Below are positions 7,482 through 16,573 of a stretch of 64,000 nt of DNA, piece by piece. The position numbers and the translations under genes are program-made. Below the pieces are notes generated by a model. It ran no database searches, was not told the DNA's origin, and saw nothing but the letters and a program-made list of their open reading frames with translations. Each line of letters opens with the position of its first letter. Position 1 is the stretch's first letter. This DNA comes from CAZQIO01 sp964593405 (GTDB lineage: Bacteria > Patescibacteriota > Minisyncoccia > Minisyncoccales > GBS-2). The stretch spans positions 6,638 to 70,637 of the forward strand of contig CAZQIO010000001.1 in the NCBI GenBank assembly GCA_964593405.1. Reading direction: 5' to 3'.

Positions 7482-9296
7482 ATGTGTGGCATCGTTGGAT
7501 ACATTGGAGAAAAATCTGCTTTTCCAATTTTACTCACAGGTTTGAAAAGACTAGAATACCGAGGTTATGACTCTTTTGGTTTTGCAGTTTTGGGGAAAGA
7601 TGTTTTTTTGTTTAAAAAGCCGGGAAAAATTTCAGATTTTGAACCAGAATTTTCTTATCCTGATGGGAAAGTAGGCATTGCTCACACAAGATGGGCAACC
7701 CACGGAGAGGTCACAGAAGCTAACGCCCACCCTCATTTTGATTGCAAAAAAGAAATTTTTTTGGTTCACAACGGAATAATTGAAAACTATAGAGAATTGA
7801 AAGAAAGATTGATCAAAGAAGGGCACAAATTCTCAAGCGAAACCGACACTGAAGTTTTGTGCCATTTAATTGAAAAATATTTCAAAAAAAATTTGGAAGA
7901 GGCCGTTCAAAAAGCACTCTCTGAAGTTAGAGGAACTTATGGAATTGCAGTAATTTCGAAAAAAGATCCAGAAAAAATTGTTTGTGCCAGATTATCTTCT
8001 CCTCTTTTGATCGGAATTGGAAATGGAGAATACATTTTGGCTTCTGACCCAACTGCCATTTTGGCTTTCACAAAAAAAGTAGTTTCTCTGGATGATTTTG
8101 AAATTGGGGTAATAAAAAAAGATGGTTTTTCAATAATTAAGGGAAATAGCCTCCAAACAAAGAAAATATGGGAGATTGAATGGAGTTTGGAAGAGGCTCA
8201 AAAAGGAGGCTATCCCCATTTCATGCTCAAGGAAATAATGGAAGAACCTGAGGCAATAGAAAATGCAATCTTGGGAAGGTTGGTTGAAAAAGAGGGAACG
8301 GTAAAATTAGGGGGACTAGAGCAGGTTTCAGAGAAATTAAAAAAAATTGAGAGGATTTTTTTGATTGCCTGCGGAACTTCTTTCCATGCAGCAAAAATTG
8401 GAAAATTGATGCTTGAAGAGTATGCCCAAATACCGACAGAAGCAGAAATTGCCTCTGAGTTTCGCTACAGACAAGTTTCCATCAATGAAAAAGATTGCGC
8501 AATTTTCATTTCTCAATCCGGAGAGACTGCCGACACCCTAGCCTGTCTGAGGGAAATGAAAAGAAAGGGAATTTTGTGCCTTGGGATTACAAACGTCGTT
8601 GGTTCTTCCCAGGCAAGAGAAACTGATGCTGGAGTTTACACAAGATCGGGTCCTGAAATTTCGGTAGCTTCGACAAAAGCATTCTTGGGGCAACTTTCTG
8701 TTTTAGCGCTAATTACTGTTTTTTTGGGAAGACAAAGAAAAATGAGCTATGTTATGGGAAAGAGAATAGTTGAGGAATTAAAAAAACTTCCAGCTTTGGC
8801 AAAAAAAGTTTTAAATTTGGCTCCAGAAATTGAAAATTTGGCAAAAAAATACAAAAGTTTTAAAAACTTTTTTTTCGTTGGCAGAAAATACAATTTCCCA
8901 GTGGCTCTAGAAGGGGCTCTAAAGTTAAAAGAGATCTCTTATTTGCACGCAGAAGGAATAGCTGGAGGAGAACTAAAACACGGGCCTCTAGCCTTAATCG
9001 ATGAAAATACTCCAACCATCGCTATTTGCCCTTCAGATTCAGTCTACGAAAAAATGCTCTCTAACATTCAAGAAATTAAAGCAAGAAAAGGAAAGATAGT
9101 TGCCATTGCTACTGAAGGAAACGAAGAAATAAAAAAAATAGCTGACGATGTAGTGTTTATTCCAAAAACTTTAGAAATGCTCACTCCCTTTCTTTCTGTC
9201 ATTCCTCTCCATCTTTTTGCCTATTATGTGGCAGTACTTTTGGGGAAAAATCCAGACTATCCAAGGTCCCTTGCAAAAAGCGTTACTGTAGAATAA
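7482..9296 (+). CDS. glmS: Glutamine-fructose-6-phosphate aminotransferase (isomerizing)
   Basis: The 604-residue enzyme starts MCGIVGYIG, with the catalytic Cys next to the initiator Met. HTRWATHGEVTEANAHPH and the HNGIIENY motif belong to the glutaminase half. Two SIS sugar-isomerase domains follow (CGTSFHAAKIGK and VGRKYNFPVALEGALKLKE), and the C-terminus is PRSLAKSVTVE. It makes glucosamine-6-phosphate, the entry to UDP-GlcNAc. The mutase, the GlmU-like enzyme and murA downstream complete a cell-wall precursor group. Confidence 0.97.
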   Translation: MCGIVGYIGEKSAFPILLTGLKRLEYRGYDSFGFAVLGKDVFLFKKPGKISDFEPEFSYPDGKVGIAHTRWATHGEVTEANAHPHFDCKKEIFLVHNGIIENYRELKERLIKEGHKFSSETDTEVLCHLIEKYFKKNLEEAVQKALSEVRGTYGIAVISKKDPEKIVCARLSSPLLIGIGNGEYILASDPTAILAFTKKVVSLDDFEIGVIKKDGFSIIKGNSLQTKKIWEIEWSLEEAQKGGYPHFMLKEIMEEPEAIENAILGRLVEKEGTVKLGGLEQVSEKLKKIERIFLIACGTSFHAAKIGKLMLEEYAQIPTEAEIASEFRYRQVSINEKDCAIFISQSGETADTLACLREMKRKGILCLGITNVVGSSQARETDAGVYTRSGPEISVASTKAFLGQLSVLALITVFLGRQRKMSYVMGKRIVEELKKLPALAKKVLNLAPEIENLAKKYKSFKNFFFVGRKYNFPVALEGALKLKEISYLHAEGIAGGELKHGPLALIDENTPTIAICPSDSVYEKMLSNIQEIKARKGKIVAIATEGNEEIKKIADDVVFIPKTLEMLTPFLSVIPLHLFAYYVAVLLGKNPDYPRSLAKSVTVE

Positions 9297-9306
9297 AATT
9301 TGAGAA

Positions 9307-11016
9307 ATGGAAAAGATTTTATCTCAAAAAATTGGAGAAAAAGTAATTTTTTTGGCAAACGAAGCACTCTGTCGAGGAGCCCTTGAAGCTGGGGTTGATT
9401 TTGTCTCTACTTATCCTGGCACTCCAGCTTCTGAAATTGGAAACACTTTTTGGAAAATTAAAGAGGAAGTCAAAAAAATAAATCCAAATTTTCATTTCGA
9501 ATTTTCGACAAACGAAAAAGTTGCAACAGAAGCTGCTGCCGGAGCTGCCCTTTGTGGCGCAAAATCTTTAGTTGCTTTTAAGCATTTTGGATTAAACGTT
9601 GCCTCAGACTTTATTTTGACTTTAATGCACACTCCTTTGAAAGGGGCAATGGTAATTTTTGTCGCCGACGATCCTTCCTGTTGGAGTTCTGCTCAATCTG
9701 AACAAAACACAAGATACTTTGCTAAAATGGCCCACATTCCTGTTTTGGAACCTTCAACCCCCCAAGAATTCAAGGATTTTGCAAAAATTGCTTTTTTAAT
9801 TTCTGAAAAATACAAAATCCCAGTAATGATTAGGAGCACAACCAGAGCCTCCCATCAATCTGGAATTGTTAAACTGGGAAAATTAGAGGCAAAAACTTTA
9901 GAGCAAAAAGTAAAATTTGAAAAAGACCCAAGTCAATTTTCGACAATGCCACCAAGAATTTTGGAAATGAAAAAAGAGTTGTTAGAGAAAGTAGAAAAAA
10001 TTGGAAAAAGAGAGGGCCAAAAAATTTGCAAAATTTACAGGGGTCAGACCCCTGCAAAATTTGGCATAATTACTTCGGGAGTTTCTTTTCTTTATGTTCA
10101 GGAAGCTCTCTCTAGACTCAATTTGAAATTGCCGATTTTAAAATTGGGAATGATTTACCCTTTGCCAAAAGAAAAAATTTCAAAATTTATCAAAAATTTA
10201 AAATCTGTTTTGATAGTCGAAGAATTGGAACCTTATTTAGAAGAAGAAATTGAAATTTTGGCAAGAAAAGAAAATCCAAAATTAAAAATTTGTGGAAAAA
10301 AAGAAGGGCCGATTGAAGGAGGGAGAATTTGGAAAGAAAGAAAGGCAATTTTACCTCAAGTTGGAGAACTAAAACCAGAGTATGTAGAAATTGCAATTTC
10401 AAAAGTTATTGGAAAAAAACCTTCTTTTGATTATTCAAAACACCTCAAAAAATTCGAAAAAATTCAAGTTCCGCCAAGGCCTCCGATTTTGTGTCCGGGG
10501 TGCCCTTATTGGTGGGTGGTTAATGCGATTAAAAAATCTGTTGACAAAAAAAGCATAATTTTTGGTGGAGAAATTGGTTGCTACATGCTCTTTTCTCACG
10601 AGGCAATTTCCCTGCAAGATTATCTTTATTGCATGGGATCTTCTGCAGGTGTTGCTCATGGAATCTCAAAGGCGACAAACCAAAAAGTAATTTGCTTTAT
10701 TGGAGATTCTTCTTTTTTCCACGCTTCGATTCCTGCTCTAATAAACACAGTTTTTAACAAATCAAATCCTTTGATTATCATTTTAGAAAACCAAACAACA
10801 GCAATGACCGGTCACCAGCCCCATCCGGGAAATGTTGGAATAAAAATCGAAGAAATAGTTTCTGCCTGCGGGGTTAAAAACTTGAAAGTAATAGATCAGG
10901 TCGAAAATCAAAAAGAATTTGAAGAGACAATAAAGGAATTTTTGCAAAAAAATGAAGTTTCAGTAATCATTGCCAGACACACTTGTAAACTTTTAGAAAA
11001 AAAGAAAAAACAATGA
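9307..11016 (+). CDS. iorA: Indolepyruvate ferredoxin oxidoreductase alpha subunit (no C-terminal Fe-S domain)
   Basis: This 569-residue protein oxidatively decarboxylates aryl or other 2-oxoacids to acyl-CoA together with IorB. STYPGTPASEIGN marks the N-terminal domain. LCPGCPYWWVVNAIK, GEIGCYML and the TPP/magnesium site FIGDSSFFHASI...LENQTTAMTGHQPHPG mark the C-terminal one. Classical IorA ends in a 2[4Fe-4S] ferredoxin domain; here the chain stops at RHTCKLLEKKKKQ without the cysteine clusters. Electrons may therefore pass to a separate ferredoxin, or the substrate may differ. The stop overlaps the iorB start. Confidence 0.88.
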   Translation: MEKILSQKIGEKVIFLANEALCRGALEAGVDFVSTYPGTPASEIGNTFWKIKEEVKKINPNFHFEFSTNEKVATEAAAGAALCGAKSLVAFKHFGLNVASDFILTLMHTPLKGAMVIFVADDPSCWSSAQSEQNTRYFAKMAHIPVLEPSTPQEFKDFAKIAFLISEKYKIPVMIRSTTRASHQSGIVKLGKLEAKTLEQKVKFEKDPSQFSTMPPRILEMKKELLEKVEKIGKREGQKICKIYRGQTPAKFGIITSGVSFLYVQEALSRLNLKLPILKLGMIYPLPKEKISKFIKNLKSVLIVEELEPYLEEEIEILARKENPKLKICGKKEGPIEGGRIWKERKAILPQVGELKPEYVEIAISKVIGKKPSFDYSKHLKKFEKIQVPPRPPILCPGCPYWWVVNAIKKSVDKKSIIFGGEIGCYMLFSHEAISLQDYLYCMGSSAGVAHGISKATNQKVICFIGDSSFFHASIPALINTVFNKSNPLIIILENQTTAMTGHQPHPGNVGIKIEEIVSACGVKNLKVIDQVENQKEFEETIKEFLQKNEVSVIIARHTCKLLEKKKKQ

Positions 11017-11588
11017 AAAAAGAAAATTTCAACATTGTCATTGTTGGTGTTGGAGGCCAGGGGCAACTGACTCTTTTGCAACTTTTGGCAGCGGCAGCTT
11101 TGGCCGAGAAAAAGAATGTCAAAACCTCAGAATTGCATGGGTTATCCCAGAGAGGAGGATCTGTCGAGGTTCACATTAGATTTGGCAATGTTTTTTCACC
11201 TTTGGTTTCTCAAGGTCAGGCTGATTTAATTTTGGCTTTAGAACTCCAAGAGGCATTGAGAGCGCTTTATTATTGCTCTTCAGAGACCAAAATTTTATTA
11301 AACGATTTAATTTTGCCAATTCCAGGGAAAGAACCTTTAAAAAGAGAAGAAATTTTAAATCAAATTAGAAAATTCACAAAAAATTTTGAAATTGTCAAAG
11401 CATCGGAAATTTGTAAAGAAAAATTGGGAAATGAAATTTTGGCTGGAGTTTTTTTACTCAGTTTTTCTATCCACAAAAAAATAATTCCGCTAAAACCCCA
11501 ATCCCTTTTGATGGCCATCAAAAAAATAATCTCCGAGAAATATTTGGAAACAAACCTTAAAGTTTTTGAACTATCAAAAGAATTTTAA
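11013..11588 (+). CDS. iorB: Indolepyruvate ferredoxin oxidoreductase beta subunit
   Basis: This 191-residue gamma-type 2-oxoacid oxidoreductase domain begins with NIVIVGVGGQGQLTLLQLLA and contains SELHGLSQRGGSVEVHIRFG, both standard for IorB. It pairs with IorA encoded just upstream; the two genes overlap by four bases (ATGA). Its 3' end overlaps the convergent murA stop by four bases, so the two transcription units meet here without a spacer. Confidence 0.92.
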   Translation: MKKENFNIVIVGVGGQGQLTLLQLLAAAALAEKKNVKTSELHGLSQRGGSVEVHIRFGNVFSPLVSQGQADLILALELQEALRALYYCSSETKILLNDLILPIPGKEPLKREEILNQIRKFTKNFEIVKASEICKEKLGNEILAGVFLLSFSIHKKIIPLKPQSLLMAIKKIISEKYLETNLKVFELSKEF

Positions 11589-12844
11589 ATTCTCTCAATT
11601 TTTGCCCCCAATTTTCTCAATTTTTGATCAAAATTTTCATAACCTCGGTCGATTTGCTCTACTCCTTCAACAATAGATTGTCCCTTTGCGCAAAGGGCTG
11701 CCAAAACCAGGGCCGCTCCCGACCTAATATCTGTCGAATTTAATTTTGTCCCAATCAACTTTTTCTTTCCAAAAATTAAAGCCCTGTGGGGATCGGTAAT
11801 TTCAATGTCAGCACCCATTTTTCTTAATTCGTGCAAATGTTGAAACCTGTTTTCGTAAAGGGGCTCATGGATCAAAGATTTCCCTTCAGCTTGAGTGAGT
11901 AAAGTTGCGGTTTGAGGTTGCAAATCGGTTGGAAAGCCAGGATAGGGCAGAACTTGAACCTTGGTTCCTCTCAAATTTTTCGATTTTTTAACCAAAATTT
12001 CATCTTTTTTAACTTTAAAGTTTACCCCAATTTCCTCCATTTTTTTCAAAAAGGCAGTTAAATGTTCCGGATTAACTTTCTTTATTTTTCCTTCTCCTCC
12101 AGTGATGGCAAAAGCAATGAAAAAAGTAGCAGCCTCGTTGAGGTCTGGGCAGATTTTAAATTCAATCCCTTTTAATTTTTCCCTTCCCTCAATTTCTATT
12201 GTGTGAGTTCCAATTCCAGAAATTTTCACCCCCATTTTCTCTAAAAATTTCCCAAGATCTTGAACTTGAGGTTCAGCAGCTGCCAATTCAATTTTTGTTT
12301 TTCCTTTTGCTAAACTAGCTAACATCATCGTATTTTCAGTCGCAGTTACCGAAAATTCTTTCAAAACAATTTTTTTGCCTTCAATCTTTTTTGGTGCCTC
12401 AAAAAAATAAAAGCCTCCTTTTTCAAAAATTTTTATTCCAAAATCCTCAAAAGCCTCCAAATGGGTAGTGATAGGCCTCAGACCAATTTTGTCACCCCCT
12501 GGATGAGGAACTTTTATTTTTTTAAACCTTGTCAAAAGAGGTCCAATGAGTAAAACAGAGATTCTCATTTTTTCAAAAAGGTCAACCGGAATTTTCTCCG
12601 GATCAATATCCTTTGTTTCAATCTTTATTTTTTTCTTTCCAACCCATTCAATTTTTGCTCCGATCGATTTTAATATCTCAATTTGATTTAAAACATCACT
12701 GCAAAGGGGTAGATTATCAATCACTGATTCTTCCTCTGTCAAAAGACAAGCTGCCAAAATTGCTCCGGCTGAATTTTTATATCCAGAAATTTCAACCTCT
12801 CCAAAAAGAGGAGTTCCTCCTTTGACTAAGAATTTTGCTGGCAT
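11585..12844 (-). CDS. murA: UDP-N-acetylglucosamine 1-carboxyvinyltransferase, Asp-type active site
   Basis: The 419-residue enzyme transfers enolpyruvate from PEP to UDP-GlcNAc, the first committed step of peptidoglycan synthesis. Catalytic GYKNSAGA is near the N-terminus. The catalytic loop reads HPGGDKIGLRPITTHL, so the usual Cys (Cys115 in E. coli, in GGCxIGxRP) is Asp. That swap is known from Mycobacterium and Chlamydia and gives fosfomycin resistance. TDLQPQ and ENRF motifs are present. It runs toward iorB and away from tRNA-Leu. Confidence 0.95.
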   Translation of the reverse strand: MPAKFLVKGGTPLFGEVEISGYKNSAGAILAACLLTEEESVIDNLPLCSDVLNQIEILKSIGAKIEWVGKKKIKIETKDIDPEKIPVDLFEKMRISVLLIGPLLTRFKKIKVPHPGGDKIGLRPITTHLEAFEDFGIKIFEKGGFYFFEAPKKIEGKKIVLKEFSVTATENTMMLASLAKGKTKIELAAAEPQVQDLGKFLEKMGVKISGIGTHTIEIEGREKLKGIEFKICPDLNEAATFFIAFAITGGEGKIKKVNPEHLTAFLKKMEEIGVNFKVKKDEILVKKSKNLRGTKVQVLPYPGFPTDLQPQTATLLTQAEGKSLIHEPLYENRFQHLHELRKMGADIEITDPHRALIFGKKKLIGTKLNSTDIRSGAALVLAALCAKGQSIVEGVEQIDRGYENFDQKLRKLGAKIERI

Positions 12845-12899
12845 ATTTCTTTTTAATTCAAATTTTAACTTTTTTCAAACTCTGATAAAATAAAAATGG

Positions 12900-12983
12900 G
12901 CCGAGGTGGCGGAATTGGGAGACGCGCAGGGCTTAGGACCCTGTGGGAGAAATCCCGTGTGGGTTCAAATCCCACCCTCGGCA
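12900..12983 (+). tRNA. tRNA-Leu (TAG)
   Basis: The acceptor stem GCCGAGG pairs with CCTCGGC, and the anticodon loop CTTAGGA gives anticodon TAG. The long variable arm TGGGAGAAATCCCGT marks a class II tRNA, and the T arm is GTGGG-TTCAAAT-CCCAC. The discriminator is A and no CCA is encoded. Confidence 0.95.
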
Positions 12984-13004
12984 AAAAATTAGTGATTTAG
13001 CAAT

Positions 13005-14366
13005 ATGGAAATAAATCCTCTTATATTTAGGGCATACGATGTTAGAGGAATTTATGGGGAGGATTTAACGGAGGATGTTTTCCAAAAAATTGGTTTTGTT
13101 TTGGGAAAGAAAAAAGAGAAATTTTTAGTCGGCCAAGACATTAGAAAATCTGGTAAAAGATTAGCAATGGCCTTAATTTCAGGTTTGAACTCTGCTGGCG
13201 CAAGGAAAGTTTTTTTCTGTGGCAAATCCTCTTTTGGGCTTTGTTTTTTTTCAGGTTCAAGCTTGAAAGTTGACAAAACTCTTTATGTTAGCGCTTCTCA
13301 TTTACCACCAGAATGGAATGGTTTAAAAATCAATTTTGGGAACGGACTGCCAATTTCTTCTAAAGAAATTGAAAAAATCAGGAATGAGGTTTTAAAAATC
13401 GAAAAGAAAAAAATTAATTTTAAAAAGCCAAAATTTGAAAAAGTAAACCTAAAAAAAGATTATATCAAAACTCTAATTGAAAAATTTCCTTTACTCAAAA
13501 ATTGTGGTTTAAAAATTGTCTTAGATTGTGGCAATGGTTCTACTTCTTTGGTCGCTCCTCAAATTTTTAAAAAATTTGGTTTCAATGTCGTAGAGCTTTT
13601 TTGCGATCCTGATCCCAATTTTCCCAACCGCCCATCAGAGCCGACTTTTGAGGCAACCGAAAAATTAAGAAAAATGGTTTTAAAAGAAAAAGCAGATTTT
13701 GGAGTGGCCTTTGATGGAGACGGAGATAGAGGAGTGATAATCGATGATAAAGGGAGGTATTTAAGAGGGGAGCAAGTTGGAATTTTGTTGGCAAAAGAGA
13801 TGTTAAAAGAAAAGCAAAGAAAAAAGATAGTTAAAACAGTCGCCTGTTCGATGGCCATTGAAGAAGAACTAAGGCCGTTGGGCGCAAAGATAATTGAGGT
13901 TCCAGTAGGCCACACTTTTGTAGTTTCTAGAGCAAATAAAGAAGGGGCCTTAATCGGAATTGAAGAATCAAGTCACATTGTCATGCCAGACTATTTTGTT
14001 TTTGATGATGCAATCTTAATCCCTTTGAAAGTTGCTGAGATTTTAATCAAAAGTAGAAAAAAACTTTCAAAACTTGTTGATGAAATTAAAAATTATCCTT
14101 TCAAAGAAATTACTTTTGAATGCCCAGATGAAAAAAAATTTAAAGTAGTCGAAAAATTGAGTTTCGATTTTAAAAGAAAATACAAAGAGGTTAATACTTT
14201 AGATGGAGTTAAAATTAGCCTTGACTTTGGTTGGGTTTTAATTCGGGCCTCAAACACTTCTCCAAAAATTCGACTTTACGTTGAGGCAAAAAATGAAAAA
14301 AAATTTGAAAACTTGAGAGAAAAATTTTCAAAAATTCTAAAACAATGTATCAAACAGTCATTTTAG
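13005..14366 (+). CDS. Phosphomannomutase/phosphoglucosamine mutase family enzyme
   Basis: The 453-residue alpha-D-phosphohexomutase begins near FRAYDVRGIYGEDL. The phosphoserine loop is SASHLPPEWNGLK, where the usual TASHNP is altered. The metal loop is DGDGDRGVI, the sugar loop is GIEESSHI, and the phosphate loop RASNTSPKIR lies near the end. Placed between glmS and a GlmU-like gene, it may interconvert glucosamine-6- and glucosamine-1-phosphate, but the sequence alone does not separate GlmM from ManB/Pgm. It overlaps the next gene by 22 bases. Confidence 0.88.
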   Translation: MEINPLIFRAYDVRGIYGEDLTEDVFQKIGFVLGKKKEKFLVGQDIRKSGKRLAMALISGLNSAGARKVFFCGKSSFGLCFFSGSSLKVDKTLYVSASHLPPEWNGLKINFGNGLPISSKEIEKIRNEVLKIEKKKINFKKPKFEKVNLKKDYIKTLIEKFPLLKNCGLKIVLDCGNGSTSLVAPQIFKKFGFNVVELFCDPDPNFPNRPSEPTFEATEKLRKMVLKEKADFGVAFDGDGDRGVIIDDKGRYLRGEQVGILLAKEMLKEKQRKKIVKTVACSMAIEEELRPLGAKIIEVPVGHTFVVSRANKEGALIGIEESSHIVMPDYFVFDDAILIPLKVAEILIKSRKKLSKLVDEIKNYPFKEITFECPDEKKFKVVEKLSFDFKRKYKEVNTLDGVKISLDFGWVLIRASNTSPKIRLYVEAKNEKKFENLREKFSKILKQCIKQSF

Positions 14367-15616
14367 GAGCTGGAGAGTCATCGAGATTTTGGCCACTAAA
14401 CTACAAACACAAATCCCTTTTTTATTTGATGGGAAAACCGATAATTTGGTGGTGCTTAAAAGGAATTGAAAAACAGGGTTTAAAAGAAATAATCATCGTT
14501 CAATCCCCAAAAAGAGATATTGAAGAGGAATTGAGAAAGTTCAAATTTCAAAATTTAAAAATCAAATTTGTCATTCAGCCAAAGCCAATAGGCACAGGAA
14601 ATGCTCTTTGGCAGGCCAAAAACCTTTTGCGGGGCAATTTTTTTGTTTTAAACGCCGACGTTTTGTGCTCAGATTTAATTTTAAAGCCAATGCTAAAAAT
14701 CATCAAAAAAGAAAAAAAGCCTACTTTAGCAGGGCAAAAAACAAAAACTCCTTGGCTCTTTGGAATGATGAAACTAAAAGGAGATAGAATTTTAAAAATT
14801 GTTGAAAAGCCAAAAAAAGGAAAAGAACCTTCAGATATTAAAGTTGTTGGGGTTTACTTTTTAGAGCCAAAATATTTTGAATTTTATCAAAAAGTGGAAA
14901 AACACCCTTTTGATTTTGAAGACGCTCTTTCTGAATACATGAAAAAGAGAGAAGTAAAATTGGCCTTGATTGAACAACCAGAAGAGAAAACACCAGCTTT
15001 TTTAAAATATCCATGGCACCTTTTCAATTTGAGAAATTATTTGTTTGATAATTTTTTGAAAGAAAAAATTGAAAATGGGGTTGAAATTTCAAAAAGAGTT
15101 ATCATTGATGGAAAAGTTTACATTGGAAAAGGTACAAAAATTTTTGAAGGAGTAACAATTAAAGGGCCTTGTTTTATTGGAGAAAATTGCACTATTGGAA
15201 ACAACTCATTAGTCAGAGAATACGTTAACTTAGAAAACACGGTTTTAATCGGAGCCTTCTGTGAAATAGCCAGGTCAATTTTTCAAGAAGGTTCAACAAC
15301 CCATTCTGGCTATTTTGGAGATTCGATAATCGGCAGAGAAACAAAAATTGGGGCAGGCACGATAACTTCTAATGTGAGGCTAGACAGGCAAGAAATAGTT
15401 TGCGAGGTCAAAGGAGAAAAAATTAAAACAGGTTTGAAATCTTTTGGAACGGCAGTCGGCCAAAAAACTTTAATTGGAACAAAGGTTAACATTATGCCAG
15501 GAAAATTTATTGGATCTGATTGCGTCATTGGACCAAACTCTATCATTTTTGAAAACGTAAAAGATAACACAAAATATTTCACTCAATTCCAAAATGTCAA
15601 AAAAGAAAAAAAATGA
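14345..15616 (+). CDS. GlmU-like sugar-1-phosphate nucleotidyltransferase with left-handed beta-helix
   Basis: The 423-residue protein starts MYQTVILGAGESSRFWPL, a nucleotidyltransferase signature loop. NADVLCSD supplies the metal-binding Asp. From about residue 250 it has hexapeptide repeats (IGKGTKIFEGVTIKGP, IGENCTIGNNS, IGAGTITSNV), a left-handed beta-helix as in GlmU. The architecture and the neighbours GlmS, the mutase and MurA suggest formation of UDP-GlcNAc. Acetyltransferase activity is less certain because the C-terminal half differs from classical GlmU. It overlaps both neighbours. Confidence 0.8.
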   Translation: MYQTVILGAGESSRFWPLNYKHKSLFYLMGKPIIWWCLKGIEKQGLKEIIIVQSPKRDIEEELRKFKFQNLKIKFVIQPKPIGTGNALWQAKNLLRGNFFVLNADVLCSDLILKPMLKIIKKEKKPTLAGQKTKTPWLFGMMKLKGDRILKIVEKPKKGKEPSDIKVVGVYFLEPKYFEFYQKVEKHPFDFEDALSEYMKKREVKLALIEQPEEKTPAFLKYPWHLFNLRNYLFDNFLKEKIENGVEISKRVIIDGKVYIGKGTKIFEGVTIKGPCFIGENCTIGNNSLVREYVNLENTVLIGAFCEIARSIFQEGSTTHSGYFGDSIIGRETKIGAGTITSNVRLDRQEIVCEVKGEKIKTGLKSFGTAVGQKTLIGTKVNIMPGKFIGSDCVIGPNSIIFENVKDNTKYFTQFQNVKKEKK

Positions 15617-16514
15617 ATTTTTTGTTATTGGAGTTGATGGAGGAGGAACAAAAACAGTAGGGGTTTTGGCAACAAATAAAGGAAAAATTCAAAGAAAAAT
15701 TGAAATTTCTTCTACAAATCCAAACAAAATTGGCTTTAAAAGATCAATTTTTAATTTGAAAAGACTACTAAAGAAACTTTCAAAAGGTAAATCAAAGAAA
15801 ATTAAGTTGGCTTACTTGGGTTTGGCCGGAGGATTAGAAAGGGACGAGGGAAAAAGAAGAAAAATTGAAAAGGAACTTCAAAAATTTTTTCCCTTCAAAA
15901 TTGTAGTTGAGGGAGATCAAATAATAGCCTTCAGAGCGGCAACGAATGAAAAAAATGGTATTGTCGTTATTGCTGGAACAGGAGCGATTGCGATGGGTTG
16001 GAAGGGAGGAAAAAAAGCAATTTGTGGAGGCTGGGATTGGTTGATTGGAGATCAAGGCTCTGCCTTTTGGGTTGGAAAGAGAGTTTTGGAGGAGGTGGCA
16101 AAATCTATGGATAAAAGAGTAAAAAAATTGGCAATTGAAAAATATCTTTTTGAAAAATTTAAAATCAAAAAAGAAAGCGACCTTTACAAATTTTACGATC
16201 CAAATTTTGTTGAAAAGGTAGCTTCGATTGCAAAAATTGTCGATCGATTAGCAAAAAAAGGAGACAGTTTTTCAAAAAAAATTTTAACAAAAGCGGCTAA
16301 AGAATTGACAAAAATGACTTTACAAGTTATTAGAACATTAAAATTAAAAAACCAACAATTCCCTCTGGTTTTAGTCGGTGGCATGTTTAAATCAAAAATT
16401 TTAAGCGAAAAAATCACAAAAGAAATTAAAAAAATTGCACCAAAAACAAAAATTTTTCTTTCTCAAAAACCACCTGTGTTTGGAGCAATAAAACTAGCCC
16501 TTGAAGCTTTATAA
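15594..16514 (+). CDS. BadF/BadG-type ATPase, N-acetylglucosamine-kinase-like
   Basis: This 306-residue ASKHA-fold kinase has GVDGGGTKT (phosphate 1), IAGTGAIAMGW (phosphate 2), GGWDWLIGDQGSAFWVG and VLVGGMFKS near the end. This matches eukaryotic-type GlcNAc kinases and the BadF family. Given the amino-sugar genes upstream, recycling of GlcNAc to its 6-phosphate is a sensible inference. It starts inside the end of the GlmU-like gene with a basic MSKKKKNE leader. A lysine-rich linker follows the first motif. Confidence 0.8.
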   Translation: MSKKKKNEFFVIGVDGGGTKTVGVLATNKGKIQRKIEISSTNPNKIGFKRSIFNLKRLLKKLSKGKSKKIKLAYLGLAGGLERDEGKRRKIEKELQKFFPFKIVVEGDQIIAFRAATNEKNGIVVIAGTGAIAMGWKGGKKAICGGWDWLIGDQGSAFWVGKRVLEEVAKSMDKRVKKLAIEKYLFEKFKIKKESDLYKFYDPNFVEKVASIAKIVDRLAKKGDSFSKKILTKAAKELTKMTLQVIRTLKLKNQQFPLVLVGGMFKSKILSEKITKEIKKIAPKTKIFLSQKPPVFGAIKLALEAL

Positions 16515-16573
16515 ACCAAAAATAGCCTATATTATCAAACTTATCTCTGCCATGATTTTCAGTTTGTGAGAAT

